This document shows positions 52,313 through 62,588 of a stretch of 64,000 nt of DNA, piece by piece. The stretch is taken from contig NZ_FNGH01000001.1 in assembly GCF_900102875.1 (NCBI RefSeq), positions 276,993 through 340,992 of the forward strand. Direction: 5' to 3'. The position numbers were made by a program, and so were the translations under genes. Positions within the stretch are counted from its first letter, which is position 1; every line of letters begins with the position of its first letter. This stretch comes from Franzmannia pantelleriensis (GTDB lineage: Bacteria; Pseudomonadota; Gammaproteobacteria; Pseudomonadales; Halomonadaceae). Under the pieces are notes generated by a model, which was given only the letters and a program-made list of their open reading frames with translations, did no database searches and was not told the origin of the DNA.

Positions 52313-52954
52313 TCAGGGGGCGAGCCGGTACTTGTGCCAGTCGCCGTCGCGCTGTTCGTAGCGGATGCGGTCGTGCAAGCGGCTGGGTTGGCCCTGCCAG
52401 AACTCGAGCATCTCCGGGATCAGTCGGTAGCCGCCCCAGTGGGCCGGGCGCGCGATCTCCTGCTCGGCATACAGCTGCTCATAGCGTGACTGGCGCTCCT
52501 CGAGCCAGTGACGATCGGGGATCTCCACGCTTTGAGTGGCGATCCAGGCGCCTAGCTGGCTGCCGCGAGGGCGGCTGGCAAAGTAACGATCGGACTCGTC
52601 GGCGCTGACTTGCTCCACGCGGCCTTCGACGCGCACCTGGCGCGACAGCGATGGCCACCAGAACACCAGTGCTGCCTGAGGTACATTGGCCAGCTCGCTG
52701 CCCTTGTGGCTGTGGTAGTTGGTGTAGAACACCATGCCTTGTTCGTCATAGCCCTTGAGCAGCACGACTCGGGCATGCGGCAGGCCCTGCGTATCGGCGG
52801 TGGCCAGGGTCATGGCATTGCCATCATCCCCCTCTGATTCGAGCGCCAGCCGGAACCATTCGTCGAACAGTGCAAAGGGTGCCTCCGGGGTGCCGGCCTC
52901 ATCGAGGCGGCCGCCCTCGTAGTCACGCCTGATGTCGGCGATGTCTCGTGTCAT
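52313..52954 (-). CDS. pdxH: Pyridoxamine 5'-phosphate oxidase
   Basis: A 213-residue FMN enzyme making pyridoxal 5'-phosphate from pyridoxine or pyridoxamine phosphate. Marks are MTLATADTQGLPHARVVLLKG, FYTNYHSHKGSEL (FMN site), FWWPSLSRQVRVEG, RPRGSQLGAWIATQS and the C-terminal FWQGQPSRLHDRIRY. CAGGAG before the ATG at 52954 supports this start over a codon at 53008. Length agrees with the family (about 215). Confidence 0.95.
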   Translation of the reverse strand: MTRDIADIRRDYEGGRLDEAGTPEAPFALFDEWFRLALESEGDDGNAMTLATADTQGLPHARVVLLKGYDEQGMVFYTNYHSHKGSELANVPQAALVFWWPSLSRQVRVEGRVEQVSADESDRYFASRPRGSQLGAWIATQSVEIPDRHWLEERQSRYEQLYAEQEIARPAHWGGYRLIPEMLEFWQGQPSRLHDRIRYEQRDGDWHKYRLAP

Positions 52955-53129
52955 GTCGATCTCCTGAAAGCGTGTCACCATCTTCGCCGCTCTCGGCGCT
53001 GGGCTCAACCGAGAATATTGACCGCGCGCAAGGCCATTGGTGCATGCTATGCCAAGTCCTCACGCGCTGCCGGTAACCTGGGTTATGTTGCCCTCGCGGG
53101 ACGCTGGGCGCGGCATGGCGGGTGTTGGA

Positions 53130-54527
<1,398 letters not shown>

Positions 54528-54662
54528 CACGACTCCTTGGTGAAATCGAGCAAACCCCGACATTGTAGAGTGCCGATCTAGCCGGCCACAAGTTGGGAGG
54601 AGGCCTGTGCGACTCTTCTTATACCGTTATCGTTTCGCTAAACAAACCCAATCGATATCTTA

Positions 54663-55076
54663 TTAAAGTCGCAGGTATACCCAAGCAATCTGGCCATTCG
54701 TCAGTCGCTGAGCAACCCGTTCATAGCGAATCCCCAGGCGTTCATAGCGGTCGAGACGCGCCAGCTCGTGGTGGTCCACCGTCAGCAGCAAGCCCTCCAC
54801 CACTTCGTCTTCAGCCGGTTCGAGGTCGAGCCCAGTGCGGCGGAATCCCTGCAGTCGTGCCGGTTCCGGCGAGCCCGTGCGACCATAGACCCACCAGCGC
54901 ACCAATGGATAACGCAGCGTGCCATAGACGAAGACCTGGTGCTCGCCCTGGACGATCGGTGGCAAATGCTCGGGTCGGTCATAGGTGAGCGGGCTGAGCA
55001 TGGTCAGCCACAGGTAGCCCACCAACAGCAGAGGGCTCAGGGCAAGACCTGTCATCACCGCATAGCGTTTGCGCAT
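54663..55076 (-). CDS. Gamma-glutamylcyclotransferase-like (AIG2-type) membrane-anchored protein
   Basis: A 137-residue protein with one N-terminal membrane helix (about residues 8-27) and a GGCT/AIG2-like domain. VFVYGTLRYPLVRWWVYGR is the substrate-binding YGTLR motif, and VEGLLLTVDHHELARLDRYE contains the usual acidic residue region. Similar small proteins cyclise gamma-glutamyl groups. With a membrane anchor the domain may lie outside the cytoplasm, unusual for the family. Start could also be at 55112. It stands alone between the arsC-type gene and smrA. Confidence 0.72.
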   Translation of the reverse strand: MRKRYAVMTGLALSPLLLVGYLWLTMLSPLTYDRPEHLPPIVQGEHQVFVYGTLRYPLVRWWVYGRTGSPEPARLQGFRRTGLDLEPAEDEVVEGLLLTVDHHELARLDRYERLGIRYERVAQRLTNGQIAWVYLRL

Positions 55077-55187
55077 GCGACTCCCTATACGTTCGACGAG
55101 ATGCAATGACAAATAATACGGGGGATGACGTCAGCGTGCAGTGCACTTTGCTATGATCGATCCAGGTTCGATGTGAGGAGAGCGCCC

Positions 55188-55772
55188 GTGCAACAGGATG
55201 ACCTCAGTTTCAGACAGCTCATGGGTGACGTACGACCGCTGGTGCGAGGCCGCGACAAGGCCGATGTTCGCCCCGCTCGCCGGGCGCCCAGCGATGCCCA
55301 GCTGGCGCGGCGTGAAAGTGCCGCCAATGCTACGGGCGATGATAACTTCCTGTCCGATGATTTCGTCGAACTGGTCGGCGCCCACGATCCGGTGGAGTAT
55401 CGTCACGATGGCATCCAGATTGGTGTACTCGACCGCTTGCGTCAGGGGGGCTATCCCGCCGAGGCGCGCTTGCATCTACTCAAGCGCCCCCTGGCCGAGT
55501 GCCGCCGCGAGCTCTTCCAGTTCATCCGCGAGGCACACCACGCCGAACTGCGCAGCCTGATGGTGATTCACGGCCGCGGTCGCGAGATCGATAGCCCGCC
55601 CAACGTGCTGCGCTCCTACGTCGTGAAGTGGTTGCAGCAGTTCGACGAGGTACAGGCGTTCGCCTCGGCACCTGCCTCTCATGGCGGGCTAGGGGCGACC
55701 TACGTGATGCTGCGCAAATCCGAACGCGCACGTGCCAACAACCGGGAGCGTCAGCAGAAGCGTCGCGGCTGA
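55188..55772 (+). CDS. smrA: Smr domain protein
   Basis: A 194-residue protein with a C-terminal Smr domain. DGIQIGVLDRLRQGGYPAEARLHLLKRPLAE leads to the MVIHGRGREIDSPPNVLRSYVVKWL core (by its ends), with H-G-x-G, the likely nuclease motif, and GGLGATYVMLRK. The GTG at 55188 has GGAGAG eight bases upstream; the longer frame from 55125 lacks a ribosome site. SmrA/YdaL-like proteins of E. coli act as endonucleases; Smr proteins also cut mRNA at stalled ribosomes. Followed by a strong hairpin. Confidence 0.88.
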   Translation: MQQDDLSFRQLMGDVRPLVRGRDKADVRPARRAPSDAQLARRESAANATGDDNFLSDDFVELVGAHDPVEYRHDGIQIGVLDRLRQGGYPAEARLHLLKRPLAECRRELFQFIREAHHAELRSLMVIHGRGREIDSPPNVLRSYVVKWLQQFDEVQAFASAPASHGGLGATYVMLRKSERARANNRERQQKRRG

Positions 55773-55787
55773 CATATGGCACGACGC

Positions 55788-55816
55788 AGGAGGCCCGGCG
55801 GTATGCCGGGCCTCCT
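55788..55816. terminator. Bidirectional hairpin between smrA and DUF934 gene
   Basis: AGGAGGCCCGGC (55788-55799) and GCCGGGCCTCCT (55805-55816) form a perfect 12-base stem with a five-base loop, between two convergent genes. No T run on either side, but the position indicates a terminator. Confidence 0.7.
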
Positions 55817-55844
55817 GCTGGCGTGCGAGAGGGGGCAAGCGGAG

Positions 55845-56363
55845 TTAGCCGCCGTTGGCCTCGCGCAGACGCCGCTCGAACAGCGCCTCCTGGCTGTCCA
55901 CGCCGGGCTGGTAGCTGACGCTGAAGGCCCCCAGCGCACGCAGCGCATCGTCGAGGTGCTGATCCTCGCGCAGGGCGAGGGCGTCGAAGCCACAGCGACT
56001 CATGTAGAAGAGCTGGTCGACCAGCACGTCGCCAATGGCGCGCACCTCGCCCTGATAGCCGTAGCGCTCTCTCAACAGCCGGGCCAGGGAGTAGCCGCGG
56101 CCGTCGGTGAAGGCGGGGAAGTCGATGGCTACCAGCGGCGCCTTGGCCAGCGTTGCGGCCAGCTCATCATCGATGACGGTGTCGCTAGGCAGCCAGGGCG
56201 CCAGCTGCGGATCCGCGTCGCTAGCCTGCCAGAGTGCCAGCGGCACGATCACCGGGCGTCGCTCGGGGAGCTTGTCATCGATACGCGACAGTGCCCACTC
56301 ATCCTGTTCCGGCTGTCCCAGCTTGATCAGCGTCTGGGCATGTTCGAGTTGAGTATCAGGCAT
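55845..56363 (-). CDS. DUF934 protein, partner of sulfite reductase
   Basis: A 172-residue protein of the DUF934 family, almost always encoded next to cysI-type reductases and thought to act in sulfite reduction, possibly as a redox partner. Conserved parts are VPLALW, AIDFPAFTDGRGYSLARLLRERYGYQGEVRAIGDVLVDQ (by ends) and MSRCGFDALALRED. The ATG at 56363 overlaps the cysI stop by eight bases; the longer frame to 56465 lies inside cysI and is low-complexity. Followed by a hairpin terminator. Confidence 0.87.
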   Translation of the reverse strand: MPDTQLEHAQTLIKLGQPEQDEWALSRIDDKLPERRPVIVPLALWQASDADPQLAPWLPSDTVIDDELAATLAKAPLVAIDFPAFTDGRGYSLARLLRERYGYQGEVRAIGDVLVDQLFYMSRCGFDALALREDQHLDDALRALGAFSVSYQPGVDSQEALFERRLREANGG

Positions 56364-58008
56364 AGACGCGCTCCTTGAACGGCTTGAGGCCGATGCGGCG
56401 ATAGGTGTCGAGGAAGCGCTCGTCGTCGTGGCGCTGCTCGACGTAGACCTTGAGCACCTTGTCAATCACTCCAGGAACGTCCTCTCGATAGAAGGAAGGC
56501 CCGAGGATCTTGCCCAGCGAGGCATCGTCGGTGGCATTGCCGCCCACCGAAATCTGGTAATACTCCTCACCCTTCTTGTCGACCCCGAGAATCCCGATAT
56601 GCCCGACATGGTGGTGGCCGCAGGCGTTCATGCAGCCCGAGATATTGAGGTCGATGGGCCCCAGGTCATAGAGAAAGTCGAGATCCTCGAAGCGCTCCTG
56701 CAGCGCCTGAGCAATGGGAATCGATACCGCATTGGCCAGGCCGCAGTAGTCGCCGCCGGGGCAGCAGATAATGTCGTTGAGCGTCCCCACGGTGGGATTG
56801 GCCATGCCCAGCGACTCGAGCTCTTGCCACAGCGCTTCGAGCTGGTCTACCGGCACGTCGGACAGTACCAGGTTCTGCTCATGGGTGACCCGCAGCTCAC
56901 CAAAACTGTAGCGCTCGGCGAGGTCGGCTACGGCGTCCATCTGGTCGGCGGTGACGTCGCCAGGTGCGTGCTCGCGGCGCTTCAGCGAAAGCGTCACGGC
57001 CTTGTAGCCGGGCACCTTGTGATCAGTGACGTTATTGGTCACGAAGCGGGCGAAGGCGCGGTTTTCGGCTCGTAGCGCTTCGAAGGCCGCGGTGGCCTGC
57101 TCGCTCACGTCCCCCCGCTCAGGCTCGACGAAATGCTCGCGGGCGGCGTCTACGGCTTCCTGAGTGAGGGTCTGCGGGCCATCCTTGAGGTGCGCCCACT
57201 CGGCGTCGACGCGACGCCGAAACTCCTCGATACCCAGCGCCTTGACCAGGATCTTGATGCGCGCCTTGAACTTGTTGTCGCGGCGACCGAACTGGTTGTA
57301 GACGCGTACGCAGGCTTCCAGATAGGTCAGCAGGTGCTGCCAGGGCAGGTCCTCGCGCACCACGTCACCGATCATCGGCGTGCGGCCCAGACCGCCGCCG
57401 GCGAGCACCTTGACCTTCAGGCTGCCGTCACTGTCGTGCCACAGCCGCAGGCCGATGTCGTGAACCTGAATGGCGGCGCGATCTTCCGCCGCGCCGCTGA
57501 CGGCGATCTTGAACTTGCGTGGCAGGAAGGCGAACTCGGGGTGCAGCGTCGACCACTGGCGAATCAGCTCGCACCAGGGCCGCGGATCCTCGACCTCGTC
57601 CTTGGCGATACCCGCGAATTGATCGCTGGTGGTATTGCGGATGCAGTTGCCGCTGGTCTGGATGGCGTGCATCTGCACCTTGGCCAGGTCGGCGAGAATC
57701 TCGGGCACATCCTCGAGCGCTGGCCAGTTGAGCTGCAGGTTCTGGCGCGTGGTGAAATGGCCATAACCGCGGTCATAGCGTCTGGTGATCTCGCCCAGGG
57801 CACGTAGCTGAGTGCTCGACAACATGCCGTAAGGAATCGCAATGCGCAGCATCGGCGCATGCTTCTGGATATACAGACCGTTTTGCAGGCGCAGCGGGCG
57901 GAACTCTTCTTCCGGCAGGCGCCCGGCCAGATGGCGGGCCATCTGGTCGCGGAATTGGGCGACGCGCTCGTCGACGAGCGTCTGATCGTAAGTGTCGTAC
58001 CGATACAT
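56356..58008 (-). CDS. cysI: Sulfite reductase hemoprotein (nitrite/sulfite reductase family)
   Basis: A 550-residue siroheme and 4Fe-4S enzyme reducing sulfite to sulfide for cysteine synthesis. The two repeats show FTTRQNLQLNW and ELRVTHEQNLVL. The cluster ligands are in CCPGGDYCGLANA and SGCMNACGHHHVGHIG (C-x5-C and C-x3-C). It is the ferredoxin-type single-subunit form common in pseudomonads and halomonads, without a CysJ flavoprotein here; the DUF934 partner follows. A palindromic operator candidate lies 66 bases upstream. Confidence 0.93.
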   Translation of the reverse strand: MYRYDTYDQTLVDERVAQFRDQMARHLAGRLPEEEFRPLRLQNGLYIQKHAPMLRIAIPYGMLSSTQLRALGEITRRYDRGYGHFTTRQNLQLNWPALEDVPEILADLAKVQMHAIQTSGNCIRNTTSDQFAGIAKDEVEDPRPWCELIRQWSTLHPEFAFLPRKFKIAVSGAAEDRAAIQVHDIGLRLWHDSDGSLKVKVLAGGGLGRTPMIGDVVREDLPWQHLLTYLEACVRVYNQFGRRDNKFKARIKILVKALGIEEFRRRVDAEWAHLKDGPQTLTQEAVDAAREHFVEPERGDVSEQATAAFEALRAENRAFARFVTNNVTDHKVPGYKAVTLSLKRREHAPGDVTADQMDAVADLAERYSFGELRVTHEQNLVLSDVPVDQLEALWQELESLGMANPTVGTLNDIICCPGGDYCGLANAVSIPIAQALQERFEDLDFLYDLGPIDLNISGCMNACGHHHVGHIGILGVDKKGEEYYQISVGGNATDDASLGKILGPSFYREDVPGVIDKVLKVYVEQRHDDERFLDTYRRIGLKPFKERVYA

Positions 58009-58073
58009 TCAGGGATGTCCTGCTAGTCGGGGCGAATGGGTGTGGCCGATGGGAGGACGATACTCCCCTAGCG

Positions 58074-58092
58074 TTATTCTTTGAAAGAATAA
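58074..58092. promoter_or_regulatory. Perfect palindrome TTATTCTTT-N-AAAGAATAA upstream of cysI
   Basis: A 9-base perfect inverted repeat around one base, 66 bases before the cysI start and 18 bases after the GGDEF-EAL stop. TTATTC...GAATAA half-sites recall LysR-type CysB targets in gammaproteobacteria. Weak A/T pairing makes a terminator unlikely. Confidence 0.5.
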
Positions 58093-58109
58093 ATGATCAT
58101 AGATTTTAA

Positions 58110-60083
58110 TTAAAGAGTTATGAAGCGCGCAAGCGCCTCTTGCGCCGGCACTGGCCGGCAGAAGTAGTAACCTTGCAGGTGGTCGGCGCCATTGTCGAGG
58201 CAGCAGCGTGCCTGTTCATTCAACTCGATCCCCTCCACGGTAACGCTCAACCCCAGCGCATGGCCCATTTCGATCATTGCCGCGACCAGCGCCGCCTGGC
58301 GAGGCTCGGTATGGAGCTCGCTGACGAAGCAGCGGTCGATCTTGACGATATCGAAGGGCAGGTGCTGGAGATAGCTCATCGACGAAAAGCCGGTGCCGAA
58401 ATCATCGATAGCAAGCCTGCAGCCCAGGCTGCGTAGCGCGTTGAACGTTTCCAGTACGACCTCATCACGCTCGAGCATCAGGTTCTCGGTAACTTCGAGG
58501 ATGATGCGATGGGGCGCCAGCGCGTGGCGGGCGAGGCCTTCGGCGAGGCGCTCGACCAGACCACCGGCGTGGATCTCGCGCGCCGAGACGTTGAATGACA
58601 GCGTCAGGGTGTCGAGCCCCTGGCGAGTTGCCGCGGCGAGCCAGGCCAGGCCCTGCTCCATGACCCAGGCACCCAGCGGCAGAATAAGCCCCGAGGCCTC
58701 GGCCACCGGAATGAAGGTGTCGGGGGAGAGCACGCCATGCTCGGGGTGCTCGATGCGCACCAGCGTCTCGACACCGCTGAGCGTGACCCGACCACCGGGG
58801 ATGGAGTCGGCGGTGACGATGGGTTGCAGCATCAGGCGCAGGCCATCTTCATTGAGCGCGCGATGCAGGTCACGCTCCAGCGCGATCATCTGGTGGGCCG
58901 GCAGATGCGTGGTGGAAGGCTGATAGAGGCGATACTCGCCGGGACTACGACCCTTGCCGCGGTGCAGCGCCAGCTCTACTACCTTGAGCAGTCCTTCAGC
59001 GGTCGCGGCGTGTTGGGGGAACAGTGCGCCCCCCAGGTTCATCGAGACGAACACCTGTTGATCGAAGACCTCGAATGGCTCCAGCATGCTGCGCTGCAAG
59101 TCACGGGCCTGGCGAGCCAGCCCGGTACTATCGATATCGGCAAAGGCGGCCACGAACTCGTCACTGCCGAGCCGCGCCAGCGGCAGACTCAGCTGTGGTA
59201 TCAACTGCTGTTCGAGGCGCGTGGCGATATCACAGAGTAGCTGGCTGCCAGCATCCTGGCCGAAGCTCTCGTTGATCCAGCGAAAGTGGTTGATATCCAT
59301 GTGCAGCAGTCCCAGCGGGCGCTGTGGGTGCGTCTCCAGCCAGTGACTGAGATGAGCATAGAAACCATGCCGATTGAGCAGGCCCGTCAAGGCATCGCGC
59401 TGCGACTGGGCGGCGATCTCCTGATGCGCGTGATCGAGCTGAACCGCCAGGCTGTTATAGGCGTGCAGCGCCGCCCCGACCTCTCCCGGTGCCCCGCTGA
59501 CCACCGGCACGAAGGGCTGACCGCTGCGCATGGCACGCAAGGTGTCGAGAATGGCGTTGAGGGGCGCCACCACATGCAGTCGATTGAAGCGCATGGTCCA
59601 GGCGAGTACCGCGACGACCACCAGCGCGACGGCCAGCAGCGTGAAGAATATTGACCAACCAATCTGTTCGCTGAGCCGTTGACGCGTGAAGGTCAGCTCG
59701 AGGTGACCGAGGTGGCGGCGCAGTAGGGCGTTCTCGAAGATGATGGCAGCGCGACGCTGCTTCAGGCCAAACAGGTCATGACCATTGTGCCGCGACAGTA
59801 TCAGCGTGTCGGTATCATCGTAGACGCTGACGCTGGACACGTCGGCGTCGGCCAACAGCGTGTCGACCAGTTCATCGACGGCATGGTTGTCGAAGTTCCA
59901 CAGCGGGGCAGCCAGTAGGCTGGCACCGATACGCAGCAGCTCGGTCTCTTTGCGCTCGAGCTCGCCTTCGAAGCGCTTGTGCAGATGCCAGGCACTCGCC
60001 AGGCTTACCGCCAGTGCCACCAGCAACGCCAGCGGTACCAGGCGCAGCATGAAGAGCTGGTTGAGGCTCAGCCTTGAGCTCAT
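58110..60083 (-). CDS. Membrane GGDEF-EAL cyclic-di-GMP protein
   Basis: A 657-residue sensor. Two membrane helices (about 13-32 and 148-170) flank a periplasmic domain; a HAMP-like linker leads to GGDEF (about 220-380) and EAL (about 395-650). The cyclase signature is LARLGSDEF instead of GGDEF, so cyclase activity is doubtful. The EAL part has VETLVRIEHP (ETL for EAL), SFNVSARE, LEVTENLML, IDDFGTGFSSMSYL, VKIDRCFV and VEGIEL, so the metal and base residues are kept and phosphodiesterase activity is likely. It overlaps the upstream periplasmic binding protein gene by four bases, suggesting a ligand-sensing pair. Confidence 0.88.
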   Translation of the reverse strand: MSSRLSLNQLFMLRLVPLALLVALAVSLASAWHLHKRFEGELERKETELLRIGASLLAAPLWNFDNHAVDELVDTLLADADVSSVSVYDDTDTLILSRHNGHDLFGLKQRRAAIIFENALLRRHLGHLELTFTRQRLSEQIGWSIFFTLLAVALVVVAVLAWTMRFNRLHVVAPLNAILDTLRAMRSGQPFVPVVSGAPGEVGAALHAYNSLAVQLDHAHQEIAAQSQRDALTGLLNRHGFYAHLSHWLETHPQRPLGLLHMDINHFRWINESFGQDAGSQLLCDIATRLEQQLIPQLSLPLARLGSDEFVAAFADIDSTGLARQARDLQRSMLEPFEVFDQQVFVSMNLGGALFPQHAATAEGLLKVVELALHRGKGRSPGEYRLYQPSTTHLPAHQMIALERDLHRALNEDGLRLMLQPIVTADSIPGGRVTLSGVETLVRIEHPEHGVLSPDTFIPVAEASGLILPLGAWVMEQGLAWLAAATRQGLDTLTLSFNVSAREIHAGGLVERLAEGLARHALAPHRIILEVTENLMLERDEVVLETFNALRSLGCRLAIDDFGTGFSSMSYLQHLPFDIVKIDRCFVSELHTEPRQAALVAAMIEMGHALGLSVTVEGIELNEQARCCLDNGADHLQGYYFCRPVPAQEALARFITL

Positions 60084-61168
60084 TGCGGCGCCTCCATCAG
60101 CATCTCGAGGGCGCGGAGGGGCGAGAAGTCGTAGCCTGCGTTGGCGTAGCGAAAGCGAGAGAAGTCGATACGTGACCAGTCAGGCGACGCGAGTTGCTCG
60201 CCATAGAGCGCCACGTCACGGGCATCGAGGGCTGCCATCGGAAAGCGGATGCTGGCATCTGCCACCTCGATGGTTGCATCGGCCAGGTCGCGCAGCATGA
60301 CCATGGCCCAGGCGCCGGCTAGAAAGTGCCCGCCGTCGGTGAGCAGCAGCTCACCGCGGGCGACTCGTTGGATGCCTTCCGGCGACCAGTTGAGTCCCAC
60401 CACCAGCACATCGTCACCCGGGGCGAAGCCGGCATGCTGAAGTGCCTCGATGGCGCCGATGGCGATCGGGTCGTTGGCCGCCCAGATCAGCGCGGGCGTT
60501 TCGTTACGCCGCACCAGCCAGCGCAGATAACCTGCGGTCAGCGCACGCGCCTCTTCCTGATTCCAGTGAGCGGTGAGTAAGCGGTCGAGGCGCACCCGCG
60601 GGTCCTCGATCAGCACATCGAGCATGCCGCCATTACGGTTGATCGAGGCAGGGGTGAGGGTGTCGCCGAGCAGTGCCAGGGTCGGCAGTGGGCGCGGCCG
60701 CTCGGGAGCCGCTGCCAGCAGTGCACGGGCCATGCGTGCCCCGGCAGCGAAATTGTCGGGTTCGATCACACCGACCCAGTGTCGATAATGCTCGCCGGGG
60801 ATACCGGTGTGCTGGCGCTGCTCGGCACTCGGACCATTGAGCAGGAACAGCACGTCGACGCCGCGCTGCTCGACCTGCTCGAGCAGCTCGACGGCATGCT
60901 GCTCTTCATTCACCAGGACCAGATAGTCGGGTGGGCGCTTTCTCTCGAGGACCCGGGCGGCCAGCGACTGCATCAAATGCCGGTCGCGCTCGGCAAACAG
61001 GATCTCGAGCTCGATGTCGAGATCGTCTGCGGCGGCCTGCATGGTGCTGCTGACCATGTCCCAGAAGCGCTCGCCCTGATAACCGGGATTGATGAAGGTG
61101 ACGTTAAGGGATGCAGCGAACACCGCCGGTGACATCAGACACAGCAGGCAGGTGGCCAACACACGCAT
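60080..61168 (-). CDS. Periplasmic sugar-binding-type protein coupled to GGDEF-EAL sensor
   Basis: A 362-residue type I periplasmic binding protein. The signal peptide is residues 1-19 (cut after VFA-A). LNVTFINPGYQGERFWDMVS, IWAANDPIAIGAIEALQ and VVGLNWSPEGIQRV are typical of the LacI/ribose-binding class. No ABC permease genes are near; the gene overlaps the GGDEF-EAL gene, so it probably presents a ligand to the sensor's periplasmic domain, as LuxP does for LuxQ. That link is inference. The ligand, perhaps a sugar or autoinducer-like molecule, is unknown. Confidence 0.83.
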   Translation of the reverse strand: MRVLATCLLCLMSPAVFAASLNVTFINPGYQGERFWDMVSSTMQAAADDLDIELEILFAERDRHLMQSLAARVLERKRPPDYLVLVNEEQHAVELLEQVEQRGVDVLFLLNGPSAEQRQHTGIPGEHYRHWVGVIEPDNFAAGARMARALLAAAPERPRPLPTLALLGDTLTPASINRNGGMLDVLIEDPRVRLDRLLTAHWNQEEARALTAGYLRWLVRRNETPALIWAANDPIAIGAIEALQHAGFAPGDDVLVVGLNWSPEGIQRVARGELLLTDGGHFLAGAWAMVMLRDLADATIEVADASIRFPMAALDARDVALYGEQLASPDWSRIDFSRFRYANAGYDFSPLRALEMLMEAPQ

Positions 61169-61198
61169 GCACGTTTCTCCTTGTCATAGTGGTAGCGA

Positions 61199-62527
61199 TC
61201 AAATCGCCAGCTGCTGCCAGCGCCGCCGCTGCCAGAGCATCACGAAACAGAGCGAGTTGAGGCTGCGATAGCCCAGCTGCACCCACCAGATCCCTGCCAA
61301 TCCCTGGTCGAACTCCACGCCAACCAGCCAGGCCAGCGGTAGAAACAGTAACCATTGCATCGACAGCGTGAGGGTCATGACCGTGCGGTTGGCCCCGGCA
61401 CCCAGCAGTGCTTGAGCAAGCACCAGCGCGGCGGCATCGAGCACGATCATCAGTGCCGTCAAGCGAAGCGGCAGGCGGCCCATCTCGATCAGCGCCTCGC
61501 TGTGCAGGAACAGGCCGAGAACCCGCTCCGGCATCAATAGCATGGGCAGGGCCAATAGCGCCAGACAGGCCCAGGCGACCTTGACCACGTCCCAGCCCCA
61601 GCGATGGGCATCGCGGTAGGCGTCGCGCCCCATTGCCTGACCCACCAGACTCATCGCCGCCATGCCGAGCCCGACGCCCGGCAAGATCAAGAATAGCGAG
61701 AGATTCACCAGTATATGGCCAACGGCAACGCTCGAGGTATCCAGCTGGCCAAGAATCCAGAACAGAACGGCATAGCCGGCGGCGAACCACAGCTGCTGAA
61801 AGGAGTGCGGCGTTGCCAGGCGCAGGGTCGTGGTGAAGGTCAACCGCTGCGGCCAGCGCGACAGGAAACCACTCGCCGTGGCGTGACGCAGGCTCCATGT
61901 CAGCCAGATCAGGACGCCGACGAACAGCGACAGGCTGGTACCGGCACCGGCACCGGCAGGGCCCATGGTAGGCAGCCCCCAGTAGCCGAAGATCAGGCCA
62001 ACGCTGGCGATGACGTTGATCAGGTGCATAACCAGGATGATGCGCAGGTAAATGACGGTCTGCTGGATGCCGTTCCAGTAGCCGCGAAAGCAGAAGATCA
62101 TTGCTACCGGTACCAGCGAGATAACCCGCCAGCGGAAATACTCCACCGCGACGGCATTGACTTCCGGAGTCTGGTTGATCAGCGCCAGTAGCCGTGGCGC
62201 TTGCCACAGGCACAGCAAGGTCAGGGGAACGGCCACCAGCATGGCGATGACCAGGCCGGCATTGAGTGCCACGGCACGCCGCGACCAGACTCCTTCACCG
62301 TGGCGACGGGCGGTTTGCGCCTGCACCCCGGACGACAATCCGAACAGCACGGCGGTGACCAGAAACATCGTATAGCCGCCGATCCCGACCCCCGCCAGGG
62401 CGACCTCGCCGAGCCGGCCGACCAGGATGGCATCGATCAGATTGAGCAGGCTCTGGGAGAGCATCCCGGCGATGATCGGCAGCGCTAGCTTGAGGATGGT
62501 ATGGCGTCGGGAGGGCTCGGGGAGCAT
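61199..62527 (-). CDS. MATE-family efflux transporter
   Basis: A 442-residue transporter with about twelve membrane helices in two homologous halves. LALPIIAGMLSQSLLNLIDAILVGRLGEVALAGVG (by its ends) is the DinF/NorM N-terminal mark. The ATG at 62527 lies after the metH stop; a longer frame to 62683 overlaps metH and has no homology. Exchange of H+ or Na+ for organic cations is the family role; substrate is unknown. In a halophile Na+ coupling is plausible. It lies 30 bases upstream of the binding-protein gene with no terminator between them. Confidence 0.9.
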   Translation of the reverse strand: MLPEPSRRHTILKLALPIIAGMLSQSLLNLIDAILVGRLGEVALAGVGIGGYTMFLVTAVLFGLSSGVQAQTARRHGEGVWSRRAVALNAGLVIAMLVAVPLTLLCLWQAPRLLALINQTPEVNAVAVEYFRWRVISLVPVAMIFCFRGYWNGIQQTVIYLRIILVMHLINVIASVGLIFGYWGLPTMGPAGAGAGTSLSLFVGVLIWLTWSLRHATASGFLSRWPQRLTFTTTLRLATPHSFQQLWFAAGYAVLFWILGQLDTSSVAVGHILVNLSLFLILPGVGLGMAAMSLVGQAMGRDAYRDAHRWGWDVVKVAWACLALLALPMLLMPERVLGLFLHSEALIEMGRLPLRLTALMIVLDAAALVLAQALLGAGANRTVMTLTLSMQWLLFLPLAWLVGVEFDQGLAGIWWVQLGYRSLNSLCFVMLWQRRRWQQLAI

Positions 62528-62550
62528 GCCGGGTTCCAGCGAATGAATGG

Positions 62551-62575
62551 CAGGGCCCGCCGGCGACGGGCCCTG
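62551..62575 (-). terminator. Hairpin between metH and the MATE gene
   Basis: CAGGGCCCG (62551-62559) and CGGGCCCTG (62567-62575) form a perfect 9-base stem with a seven-base loop, 14 bases after the metH stop. No T run follows, so termination may be partial. Confidence 0.55.
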
Positions 62576-62588
62576 AGCGATCTGCGTT

